A DNA stretch of 64,000 bases from assembly GCF_913062725.1 (NCBI RefSeq), contig NZ_CAJXWY010000018.1, positions 1 through 64,000 on the forward strand, read 5' to 3'. The notes under the pieces are model-generated. The model ran no database searches. It was not told where the DNA came from and worked only from the letters and a program-made list of their open reading frames with translations. Made by a program: the position numbers and the translations under genes. Source of the stretch: an uncultured Thiohalocapsa sp. (GTDB taxonomy: Bacteria; Pseudomonadota; Gammaproteobacteria; Chromatiales; Chromatiaceae). Shown here in pieces: positions 57,035 to 64,000 of the stretch (position 1 is its first letter; each line of letters starts with the position of its first letter).

Positions 57035-57766
57035 CTAGTTGGACGGGCGCTCGGGCTGCGCCGTCGACAATGTGCCCGGGAGCGCGTTTGGCAGCATCCG
57101 CCGCACGGTTGTGCTCACGCGCTCGAGCACCGCGTCGATGCCGAGCTCGGAGGTGTCGATGACCACGGCGCCGGGGGCCGGCGTGAGCGGACTCGCAGCG
57201 CGCTCTCGATCACGTCGGTCGCGCTCGGCCAGTTCCCGCGCGAGAATCTCCAAGTTAGCATCCATGCCTTTGTCTTTCAACTGCTTATAGCGACGCTGCG
57301 CACGCACATCCGGGCTGGCATCAAGGTAGAGCTTGAGCAGGGCTTCCGGGAAGACGACGGTGCCCATATCGCGCCCGTCGGCGATGAGCCCGGGCGGGCG
57401 GACGGCGTCGCGCTGTAACCGCCACAGCGCCCGTCGCACGGCGGGCTGCGCCGCAACACGGGAGGCGTGCTCGCCGGCGGCGGCGGTGCGTATGTCGGTA
57501 CTGACATCCAGCCCGTCGAGCAGCACGCGCTCGCCGTCGAATCGGATGCTGAGCCCCGCCGCCAAGGCGCCGAGGGCCGTGTCGTCGTCGAGAGCGACGC
57601 CGCGCCGCACGGCCGCCAGGCCGACACAACGATAGAGCGCGCCCGTGTCCAGCACATGCCAGCCGAGCATGGCCGCGAGCCGTCCGGCGATGGTGCCCTT
57701 GCCCGTGCCCGACGGGCCGTCGAGGGTGATCACCGGCGCCGGCAGGGCTTCAGCCGGGCCACTCAT
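57035..57766 (-). CDS. cmk: Cytidylate kinase
   Basis: Cmk phosphorylates CMP and dCMP. The ATG at 57766 follows GGAGG and overlaps the aroA stop as ATGA, giving 243 residues. The P-loop is ITLDGPSGTGKGTIAGRL, followed by VLDTGALYRCVGLAA, the CMP-binding segment LIADGRDMGTVVFPEA and the LID-like RYKQLKDKGMDANLEILAREL. A C-terminal extension of about 20 residues exceeds the usual length. It is the middle gene of aroA-cmk-rpsA-ihfB. Confidence 0.96.
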   Translation of the reverse strand: MSGPAEALPAPVITLDGPSGTGKGTIAGRLAAMLGWHVLDTGALYRCVGLAAVRRGVALDDDTALGALAAGLSIRFDGERVLLDGLDVSTDIRTAAAGEHASRVAAQPAVRRALWRLQRDAVRPPGLIADGRDMGTVVFPEALLKLYLDASPDVRAQRRYKQLKDKGMDANLEILARELAERDRRDRERAASPLTPAPGAVVIDTSELGIDAVLERVSTTVRRMLPNALPGTLSTAQPERPSN

Positions 57767-59154
57767 TCTGTGGCCTCCGCGATGCGCAGCCCGGCGCCGG
57801 CGGCGAGCGCCGCGAAGCCGGGAAACGATGTGTCCACGTTCGCGCAATCGCGCACCAGCAGCGGCGCGTCGGCACGCAGTGCGGCCATCGCAAAGGCCAT
57901 GGCGATGCGGTGATCGCCGTGGCTGTCGACGCTGCCGCCGCTCAGGGGCGCCCTGCCGCGGCCCTGGATCCGAATGCCGTCCGGCAGTACCTCGGCGTCG
58001 ACGCCGAGCTGCGCCAGCCCTGCGGCCATGACCGCGATGCGGTCACTCTCTTTCACGCGCAGCTCTTCGGCGCCCCTGAGCAGGGTCTCGCCGTCGGCGC
58101 AGGCGGCGGCGACGAACAGCGCCGGGAACTCGTCGATGGCCAGCGGCACCTGCGCCGCCGGAATCTCGATGCCGCGCAGCGGCGCGCTGCGCACGCGCAG
58201 ATCCGCCACCGGCTCGGCGCCGCATTGGCGGCGATGGGTCACGCTGATGTCGGCGCCCATGGCCTCGAGAATGTTGAGCACACCGATGCGTGTGGGGTTG
58301 ATGCCCACCGCCGGCAGGCTGATGTCGGCAGCGTCGGCGATGCTGGCCCCGACGAGAAAGAACGCCGCCGAGGAGATGTCCGCCGGCACCTCGACCGGCG
58401 CCGCCCTGAGGCGGGCACCGCCGCTGATGCAAACGCGATGCCCCGCCCGCCGCACCGGGTAGTCGAAGGTGGCCAGCATGCGCTCGGTGTGGTCGCGGGT
58501 CACCGCGGGCTCGCTGACACAGGTCTCGCCGTCGGCGTAGAGCCCGGCGAGTAACAGGCAGGACTTCACCTGGGCGCTGGCGACGGGCATGGCGTAGTCG
58601 ATACCGTGCAGCCGGAGCACTGCCCGAATGGACAGCGGGGCCGTGCCGGCGGCGCTGGTCTCGATGTCGGCGCCCATGCGCGCCAAAGGCTCGGTGACCC
58701 GGCGCATGGGCCGCCGCGACAGGGAGGCATCCCCCACCAGCGTGCTCGCGAACGGCTGACCCGCGAGCAGCCCGCAGAGCAGACGCATGGCCGTGCCGGC
58801 ATTGCCCACATCCAGCGGCGCCGATGGCGCCTGGAGCCCGTCGCGCCCGACACCCCGGATACACACGCGCCCGGCCCGGGGCCCTTCGATCTCGACCCCC
58901 ATGCGGCGGAACGCCGCCAGGGTGGCGAGGCTATCGGCGCCTTCCAGGAAGCCGGTGACAATGGTCTCGCCGTCCGCCAGCGCGCCCAGCATGATGGCCC
59001 GATGCGAGATGGACTTGTCCCCCGGCACGCGCATCTCGCCGGCCAGGGTACCGCCGGGCGCCACGCGATAATGGCGCGCACACCCTGCGCCGGCGACCGC
59101 GCCGCCGGGCGGGCCGTCGCTGGCCGTTGCGATGTGCGCAGGATCGGGGGTCAA
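57763..59154 (-). CDS. aroA: 3-phosphoshikimate 1-carboxyvinyltransferase (EPSP synthase)
   Basis: AroA joins PEP to shikimate 3-phosphate. Core motifs are RVPGDKSISHRAIMLGALADG, split here as RVPGDKSISHRA and IMLGALADG, then LDVGNAGTAMRLLCGLLAG, GDASLSRRPMRRV, and late VKESDRIAVMAAGL and DSHGDHRIAMAFAM. The sequence style fits the class II type. No ATG fits: a TTG at 59154 with GGAG nine bases upstream gives 463 residues. A GTG at 59064, just before APGGTLAGEM, would give a more usual length. The end overlaps cmk by four bases. Confidence 0.94.
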   Translation of the reverse strand: MTPDPAHIATASDGPPGGAVAGAGCARHYRVAPGGTLAGEMRVPGDKSISHRAIMLGALADGETIVTGFLEGADSLATLAAFRRMGVEIEGPRAGRVCIRGVGRDGLQAPSAPLDVGNAGTAMRLLCGLLAGQPFASTLVGDASLSRRPMRRVTEPLARMGADIETSAAGTAPLSIRAVLRLHGIDYAMPVASAQVKSCLLLAGLYADGETCVSEPAVTRDHTERMLATFDYPVRRAGHRVCISGGARLRAAPVEVPADISSAAFFLVGASIADAADISLPAVGINPTRIGVLNILEAMGADISVTHRRQCGAEPVADLRVRSAPLRGIEIPAAQVPLAIDEFPALFVAAACADGETLLRGAEELRVKESDRIAVMAAGLAQLGVDAEVLPDGIRIQGRGRAPLSGGSVDSHGDHRIAMAFAMAALRADAPLLVRDCANVDTSFPGFAALAAGAGLRIAEATE

Positions 59155-59459
59155 CGCTTGTGGGCTCCGGATGTGATGTGATGCGCCAGAGGCGGTTGGC
59201 CGTTGACGCTGCAGTGGGCGCGATGCCCGGCGCCGCGGGCTTCGGCGGCATCCGTGATGGCGCCGACACCGCTGACGAAGCCACGGCCCGAGCGCAGTAC
59301 CGTCAGTGGGTTGCGGCCAATGCGGCAAAACCATGCAAAATAGCGCAGCTTCAGCCCTCTGTAAATCCTCCGCGAGCGGTGCAGCGCCGCCGCCCGGCAC
59401 CCGCGGCCGGCGGCGGCGGCACTCGCAAACCCTCAAACAGCAAGCAGGAGACCCTCAAG

Positions 59460-60878
59460 GTGCAAGAACGAACCGTCGACGTCGCCATCATCGGCTCCGG
59501 CACCGCCGGCCTCAGCGCCCTGGCCCAGGTGCGCAAGGCCGGCAAGTCCTTCGTCCTCATCAACGGCGGCGAGCCCGGCACCACCTGCGCGCGGGTGGGC
59601 TGTATGCCGTCCAAGGCCATGATCCAGGTGGCGGAGGACTACCACCGCCGAACCCATCTTGGGAAATACGGCATCGACGGCCACGAGGCCATGACGCTGG
59701 ACATCGCAGAGGCGATGGAGCACGTACAGGATCTGCGCGACACCTTCGTGGACCGGGTGCTCACCAACAGCACCGACGACATGCCGCCGGAACTGTTTCT
59801 CCAGGATTACGCCCGTTTCCTGGAGCCCACCCGCCTCGCCGTGGGCGCGGGTGACACGGAGCAGCGCATCCGCGCCGGCGCCGTGATCATCGCCACCGGC
59901 TCAACCCCTTTGGTGCCGGCGGACTGGCGGGCCTTCGGCGACAAGATCCTCACCACCGACACCCTGTTCGAGCTGGACGACCTGCCCGCCTCGCTGGCCG
60001 TCGTCGGCCTGGGCACCATCGGCCTGGAGCTCGGCCAGAGTCTGCACCGACTGGGGGTCGCGGTCACGGGCTTCGACCAGCAAGCGCACATCGGCGGCCT
60101 GCGGGACCCGGTCGTGAACGACGCCGCGGTGACACTGATGCGCAAGGAATTTCCGCTGCATCTCGGGGTCGCCGCCGAGATCGAGGCGGACGGCGCGGGG
60201 CTGCGGGTACGCGCCGGCGAGCATGTGGTTGGTGTCGAGCGGGTACTCTGCAGCATCGGCCGGGTGCCAAACATCGGCCATCTGGCACTGGAGAACCTCG
60301 GCGTCCCCCTGGACGCGCGCGGCCTGCCGCCCTTCGATGCCAACACCATGCAGGTGGCGGATCTGCCGGTGTTCATCGCCGGCGATGTCACGGGCCAACG
60401 CCAGATCCTTCACGAAGCCGGCGACGAGGGCAAGATCGCCGGCTGGAATGCCGCCCGTGGGGAGCGCCGCGCTTACCGGCGCAAGACGCCGCTGCACATC
60501 AACTTCTGCGACCCGAACATCTGCGCCGTCGGCGAGCGCCTGGACGCGCTCGACCCGAACACCACGGTGGTCGGCGAGATCAAGTTCGCCCCCGTCGGCC
60601 GTGCGCTCATCATGGGCAAGAACCGCGGCGTGCTGCGCGTCTACGCCGACAAGGCCGACGGGCGCCTGCGCGGCATGGAGATGATCGGCCCCAAGGGCGA
60701 GCACCTGGCGCACCTGGTGTGCTGGTGCATTCAGCAGGGCCTCAGTGTGGGCGAGCTGCTGCGCATGCCCTTCTACCATCCCGTCATCGAAGAGGCGCTG
60801 CAAGCGGCACTGTACGACGCCTACGCGAAGGTGGACAGCAAGCACGAGGGGCTGACGGAGCTGGCGGGGCTGTCGTAA
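59460..60878 (+). CDS. Dihydrolipoyl dehydrogenase-family flavoprotein
   Basis: A GTG at 59460 follows GGAG by nine bases and gives 472 residues. The product has an FAD-binding Rossmann motif (AIIGSGTAGLSALAQV), the redox-active disulfide in TTCARVGCMPSK (Cys43 and Cys48), an NAD-binding GLGTIGLELGQSL, and the FAD motif VFIAGDVTGQ. The C-terminal base region reads FYHPVIEEAL, so the usual HPTxSE is HPxxEE. This is a divergent Lpd, seen outside the pyruvate dehydrogenase operon. No E1/E2 or lipoate-binding protein is adjacent, so its partner is open. Confidence 0.85.
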   Translation: MQERTVDVAIIGSGTAGLSALAQVRKAGKSFVLINGGEPGTTCARVGCMPSKAMIQVAEDYHRRTHLGKYGIDGHEAMTLDIAEAMEHVQDLRDTFVDRVLTNSTDDMPPELFLQDYARFLEPTRLAVGAGDTEQRIRAGAVIIATGSTPLVPADWRAFGDKILTTDTLFELDDLPASLAVVGLGTIGLELGQSLHRLGVAVTGFDQQAHIGGLRDPVVNDAAVTLMRKEFPLHLGVAAEIEADGAGLRVRAGEHVVGVERVLCSIGRVPNIGHLALENLGVPLDARGLPPFDANTMQVADLPVFIAGDVTGQRQILHEAGDEGKIAGWNAARGERRAYRRKTPLHINFCDPNICAVGERLDALDPNTTVVGEIKFAPVGRALIMGKNRGVLRVYADKADGRLRGMEMIGPKGEHLAHLVCWCIQQGLSVGELLRMPFYHPVIEEALQAALYDAYAKVDSKHEGLTELAGLS

Positions 60879-61212
60879 TCCCTATCGTCAACACTGCCCG
60901 CATGCACCGCATGCCAGCCGCCCCGGCGGGCCTGGAAGCCGCCGATTCCACCCGTCGCGGTCAGTCGGGTCGATGCGACCGCCGGCAGATCCACTGACAG
61001 CGATGCGGTGATTCCAATATCTGCGGCTGGAGCTGATCCACAGTCGTTGGGGGTCGGTATCCATGGAATAAATCCGGTTGATCTTCCTCTGGCTTATCAT
61101 CAGTATTTCAAAAACAAAAAATCAGGGAATCCATCCCACCAAACACAAGCATCCGAAGCCCCGTGCTGGTTCGGGAAACGGCGAACGGGCGCGTCGGGCG
61201 AAGGCTGCGCAC
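60879..61212. other. Intergenic region upstream of the AraC-type gene
   Basis: This 334-base gap includes a markedly AT-rich stretch (about 61000-61160) with a TTGATC (61078) and a downstream TATCAT/CAGTAT that could be a promoter for the AraC gene. No gene was supported; an upstream extension of the AraC frame to 61078 has no family resemblance. Confidence 0.45.
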
Positions 61213-62253
61213 ATGTCAGCGGATAGCGTCAACGTATCGCACCTGGATCTGGGGCTGCTTCCCCCCGAGGAGCGCTATCCGATCTGGAAAGAGAGCATCT
61301 CGGTGATGTTCGATGCGAACTGGACGCCCGCCCATCACGGCCAGCACTTCGACGCCTCGGTCGAGACCGCCCACCTCGGTCAACTGCTCGTTGCGCTGAC
61401 CGCCAGTTGCGCACAGGGCTTCAATCGCCCGCCGTGGCTGATCAAGCGCGACGCACTCGACCACTGCCTCGTGCAGGTCTATCGCCGCGGCCGAACCTGC
61501 GGGGATTGGGGGGCGCTACGCTCCTCGGCCTCGGAGACGGGGGACATCTTGTTCCTCGATATGGCGCAGCCGATCATCTCCCGCGCCGATGACTTCGAGA
61601 ACCTGACCCTGGTCATGCCGCGCGCCCTTCTCACCTCGAAGCTCGGGGCGCCCGAGCGTTTCCACGGCCTTCGCCTGCCACGCGACTCGGCGCTCGGCGC
61701 ACTGCTGAGCCAGCACCTGCACACACTCTGGCGGGTCACCGCCACTGCCACGGCGGAAGAAGCGCAGGCCATGGCCGCCGGCGTCACGGAGCTCGTCGGT
61801 GCCTACTTCAAAGACCCCCAAACGGTCAGCCATGAAGAGCATCCGGGCGTGTCGCTGGCGCTGCGCGAGAGCATCCGCAGCTACATCGACCGGATGTTAC
61901 ACACGCCTGAGCTGACGCCAGACCATTTGGCGCAGCACTTTTGCATCTCCCGGTCCTACCTGTTTGTGCTGTTCAGGCCCCTCGGCGGTGTCGCCGCATA
62001 CATCCGGCGGCGGCGTTTGGCGCGCGCCCATGCGTTATTGAGCCACGCCACGCCTGGCACGAAGATCATCGATGTGTGCGTCGCCGTGGGCTTCAGCAGC
62101 ACCGCCCATTTCAGCCGTGCCTTCCGCGACCATTTCGGTGTCGCCCCCAGGGAGTTCCTCGGACAAGCACAATCCCGGGGTGGCGCTCAGAGCTCCAGCG
62201 CGCGAGATCACGTCGACAGACGCTACGAGCGATGGGTGCGCGAACTGGCCTGA
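61213..62253 (+). CDS. AraC-family transcriptional regulator
   Basis: The 346-residue product has an AraC-binding-like N-terminal domain of the type found in FeaR/TfdS-like proteins (HFDASVETAHLGQLLVALTA, DALDHCLVQVYRRGRTCGDW, GDILFLDMAQPI). A C-terminal double helix-turn-helix follows (LTPDHLAQHFCISRSYLFVLF and IIDVCVAVGFSSTAHFSRAFRDHFG, given in part). The ATG at 61213 is preferred. It lies 267 bases before, and in the same direction as, the NMT1-TRIC fusion gene, which may be its target. The effector is unknown. Confidence 0.9.
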   Translation: MSADSVNVSHLDLGLLPPEERYPIWKESISVMFDANWTPAHHGQHFDASVETAHLGQLLVALTASCAQGFNRPPWLIKRDALDHCLVQVYRRGRTCGDWGALRSSASETGDILFLDMAQPIISRADDFENLTLVMPRALLTSKLGAPERFHGLRLPRDSALGALLSQHLHTLWRVTATATAEEAQAMAAGVTELVGAYFKDPQTVSHEEHPGVSLALRESIRSYIDRMLHTPELTPDHLAQHFCISRSYLFVLFRPLGGVAAYIRRRRLARAHALLSHATPGTKIIDVCVAVGFSSTAHFSRAFRDHFGVAPREFLGQAQSRGGAQSSSARDHVDRRYERWVRELA

Positions 62254-62520
62254 GGATTGCGCTCGCTTCGCCATCACTGGGCTGACACTGGTTCCGCCGT
62301 GCATGTGCCGACGCCACCGGGCATCACCGCGGCAATTCGCATCGCAGGCCCACGTCGGCGCGCGCGGCGCCGAATATCGCACCGGCCCGCGCGGCCAGCT
62401 CGCACTTCACCTGGCGCCCTTTAACGCTCAGACTACGAGCCCACGCGGGTGCGCAGGCAACATACGCGTCCACGCGGGCGAGCACGCCCATCGTTCCACA
62501 AGGCCCATCAGAGGTAGCCG

Positions 62521-64000
62521 GTGCAGGCGCGTCCGTTACTGCTGCTCACGCTCATGCTGTTGTGGCCATGGCCGGCGGCGTCGGACCCGCCGGGCGGCGG
62601 CGCGACGCCGCTGCGCGTCCAGCTCATGTGGCATCATCAGGCCGAGTTCGCTGGCCTCTACGTCGCCGAGGTGCGGCGGCACTTCGCCCGCGCGGGGCTC
62701 GATGTCGAGCTGATCGAAGGGGCACTCGGCACCGACTCCCTGGCGGCACTGCGGGCCGGCAAGGCCGATATCGCGGTCGCCTGGCTCGACGCGGCCATGG
62801 ACAGCCAGAGCGCCGCGGCGCCGGTGAGCAACATCGCGCAGATTTTCGACGGCTCGTCGCTGCTGCTGCTGTGCCGGGTCAGCGCCGGCATCTACACCCC
62901 CGCCGATCTCGCGGGGGCGTCCATTGGGGTCTGGAACCTGGGTGACGAACAGGCGGTGCGCAGCATGCTGCGCGGGCTGGATATCCCGCTCGACAGCGTC
63001 GACCTGGTGCCGCAGCGTGCCGACGGCATCGACCTCGTCGACGCCACCCTGCCCTGCGTGACGGCACTCACCTACAACGAGTACTGGCGCATCCTCGCGC
63101 AGGGGGTGGAGGCCAGGGACCTGCTCATCATCCGGCCGGATGAGCTGGGTGTGGAGCATGTGGAGAACGGCCTTTATGTGCTGACCGAGCGACTGGATGA
63201 CCCCGCCTTCCACGCGGCGCTGGTGCGGTTTCTGCGGGCGCTGCGTGAGGGCTGGCGCGAAGCGCAGTCGGCGCCGACCCTCGCCGTGGCCGCCATCAGG
63301 CACTTCGCGCCGGATGCCGACCCCGAGCACCAGCGGTTGATGCTCGAGTCGGTGAGCGAGCTGATCCCCCCGCCCGAGCGCTTCGGCCTGCTCGACCTCG
63401 AGCGCTACGACCGCGTGAGCCGTATGCGGCTGCTGGACGGAGAAACCGAGCCGCAGCCGCCGGTCTGGACCCACAGCGTCTGGAACACCCTGCGACAGGC
63501 AGACGGGCACGACGGGTTGCTGACCCCGGCGACGGCCCACTATGCCGACTGGCTTGTGAAGCAGCCGGCATTCCGCGCCTTCGTGCTCTTGGGCGTGCTC
63601 ACCTTCGCCCTGTCCGGGCTGCTCGAAGCCGTCAACCGCGGCTACGATTTCTGGGGCCGACTGATTCTCGCGGCCCTCTCCGGTCTCGGCGGCGGCACGT
63701 TGCGGGATTTCCTGATCGGCGCCGAGCGCCTGCCCCTGTTCTATGTGGTGGAGCCTGTCTTTCCCCTGTCCATCCTGGCGCTGGTGGTGATCACCTCGGT
63801 GATCGTGGCGCGTTTCCGCAACATCCACGAGACACGCAGCTTCAAGCGTGTCAAAACCTGGTCGGATGTCATCGGCTTCTCCGTGCTGGCGGTGGTGGGC
63901 GCGCAAGTGGCCATCGCCGCAGACATGCCCTGGTTCTGGGTGCCCGTGTGCGCCGCACTAACCTGCGCCGGCGGCGGCATGCTGCGCGATATCGTCATCA
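62521..64000 (+). CDS. NMT1/THI5-type binding protein fused to a TRIC/UPF0126 membrane domain (partial)
   Basis: This gene is open to the window edge. A GTG at 62521 follows GAGG by six bases. The product has a signal peptide (LLLLTLMLLWPWPAASD). An NMT1/THI5-like periplasmic domain follows to about residue 300: LRVQLMWHHQAEFAGLYVAE, AALRAGKADIAVAWL and LAGASIGVWNLGD. From about residue 350 it becomes hydrophobic and matches the TRIC/UPF0126 (YicG-like) family, with FALSGLLEAVNRGYDFWGRL, the first GGGTLRD, then FSVLAVVGAQVAIAA and a second GGGMLRD (484-490). Both halves of the membrane domain are seen, so little is missing. It could be a ligand-gated channel or transporter; the ligand is unknown. 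Confidence 0.82.
   Translation, partial: MQARPLLLLTLMLLWPWPAASDPPGGGATPLRVQLMWHHQAEFAGLYVAEVRRHFARAGLDVELIEGALGTDSLAALRAGKADIAVAWLDAAMDSQSAAAPVSNIAQIFDGSSLLLLCRVSAGIYTPADLAGASIGVWNLGDEQAVRSMLRGLDIPLDSVDLVPQRADGIDLVDATLPCVTALTYNEYWRILAQGVEARDLLIIRPDELGVEHVENGLYVLTERLDDPAFHAALVRFLRALREGWREAQSAPTLAVAAIRHFAPDADPEHQRLMLESVSELIPPPERFGLLDLERYDRVSRMRLLDGETEPQPPVWTHSVWNTLRQADGHDGLLTPATAHYADWLVKQPAFRAFVLLGVLTFALSGLLEAVNRGYDFWGRLILAALSGLGGGTLRDFLIGAERLPLFYVVEPVFPLSILALVVITSVIVARFRNIHETRSFKRVKTWSDVIGFSVLAVVGAQVAIAADMPWFWVPVCAALTCAGGGMLRDIVI

Noticed and set aside
1-64000. Search by eye for tRNA, rRNA and other structured RNA genes
   Set aside because: No cloverleaf with conserved GGTTCRA-type arm or rRNA sequence was recognised; a covariance-model scan would be needed to exclude small RNAs.

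Overview
ORGANISM. The window is GC-rich and gene-dense, and its core genes point to a gammaproteobacterium. The evidence is an aroA-cmk-rpsA-ihfB cluster, a pilB-pilC-pilD-coaE cluster, TmcA, RlmI-type methyltransferase and GltX. A stand-alone ATP sulfurylase (sat, no APS-kinase domain) and a dihydrolipoamide-dehydrogenase-like flavoprotein would suit a sulfur-oxidising relative of the Chromatiales/Ectothiorhodospiraceae, but that placement is inference.

LAYOUT. 1-113: start of a leftward gene cut by the window edge. 328-4471: a CRISPR array of 65 repeats (28 nt) and 64 spacers. 4472-5281: leader region followed by a decayed IS66-type transposase. 5282-14218: a complete leftward type I-D CRISPR-Cas operon in an unusual order (cas6-cas10d-csc2-csc1-cas3'-cas4-cas1-cas2), with a divergent WYL-domain regulator at 14289-15107. 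15239-18150: two paralogous XRE regulators flanking an MHS-family MFS transporter, then a DUF2061 membrane protein. 18464-24673: a two-subunit molybdenum hydroxylase (IorAB-like), TmcA and an RlmI-like methyltransferase. 24794-29794: sat, a small conserved protein, a lytic transglycosylase, a DUF882/M15-like peptidase and gltX. 30150-34519: a membrane-anchored propeller-like protein, acs and a NYN-nuclease/cold-shock fusion. 34564-39311: pilB, pilC, pilD, coaE. 39410-46945: a ClC channel, a small secreted Cys protein, hisA, hisB, a multi-PAS hybrid kinase, dtd and pip. 47029-53261: a rearranged patch with a DUF4143 ATPase, a TIGR03032/TPR/glycosyltransferase-like protein and a YyaL-type protein. 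53453-60878: plsC, ihfB, rpsA, cmk, aroA and an Lpd-type flavoprotein. 61213-64000: an AraC regulator and the 5' part of a fusion gene joining a periplasmic NMT1-type binding domain to a TRIC/UPF0126 membrane domain.

HOW IT WORKS TOGETHER. The cas operon holds every part needed for adaptation (Cas1, Cas2, Cas4), crRNA processing (Cas6), Cascade (Csc1, Csc2, Cas10d) and interference (helicase-only Cas3' with the HD nuclease on Cas10d). Array decay at the low-coordinate end and two spacers sharing one end show that the array is transcribed leftward, away from cas2. The WYL gene and cas6 share a 70-bp divergent control region with palindromes.

MOST INTERESTING. The re-ordered proteobacterial type I-D locus with its WYL partner; repeated acquisition of the same protospacers; the NMT1-TRIC fusion at the right edge; the NYN-CSD fusion; a 23-bp near-palindrome upstream of sat; an inverted-repeat promoter upstream of the DUF4143 ATPase; and an in-frame hydrophobic tail after the sat amber stop.
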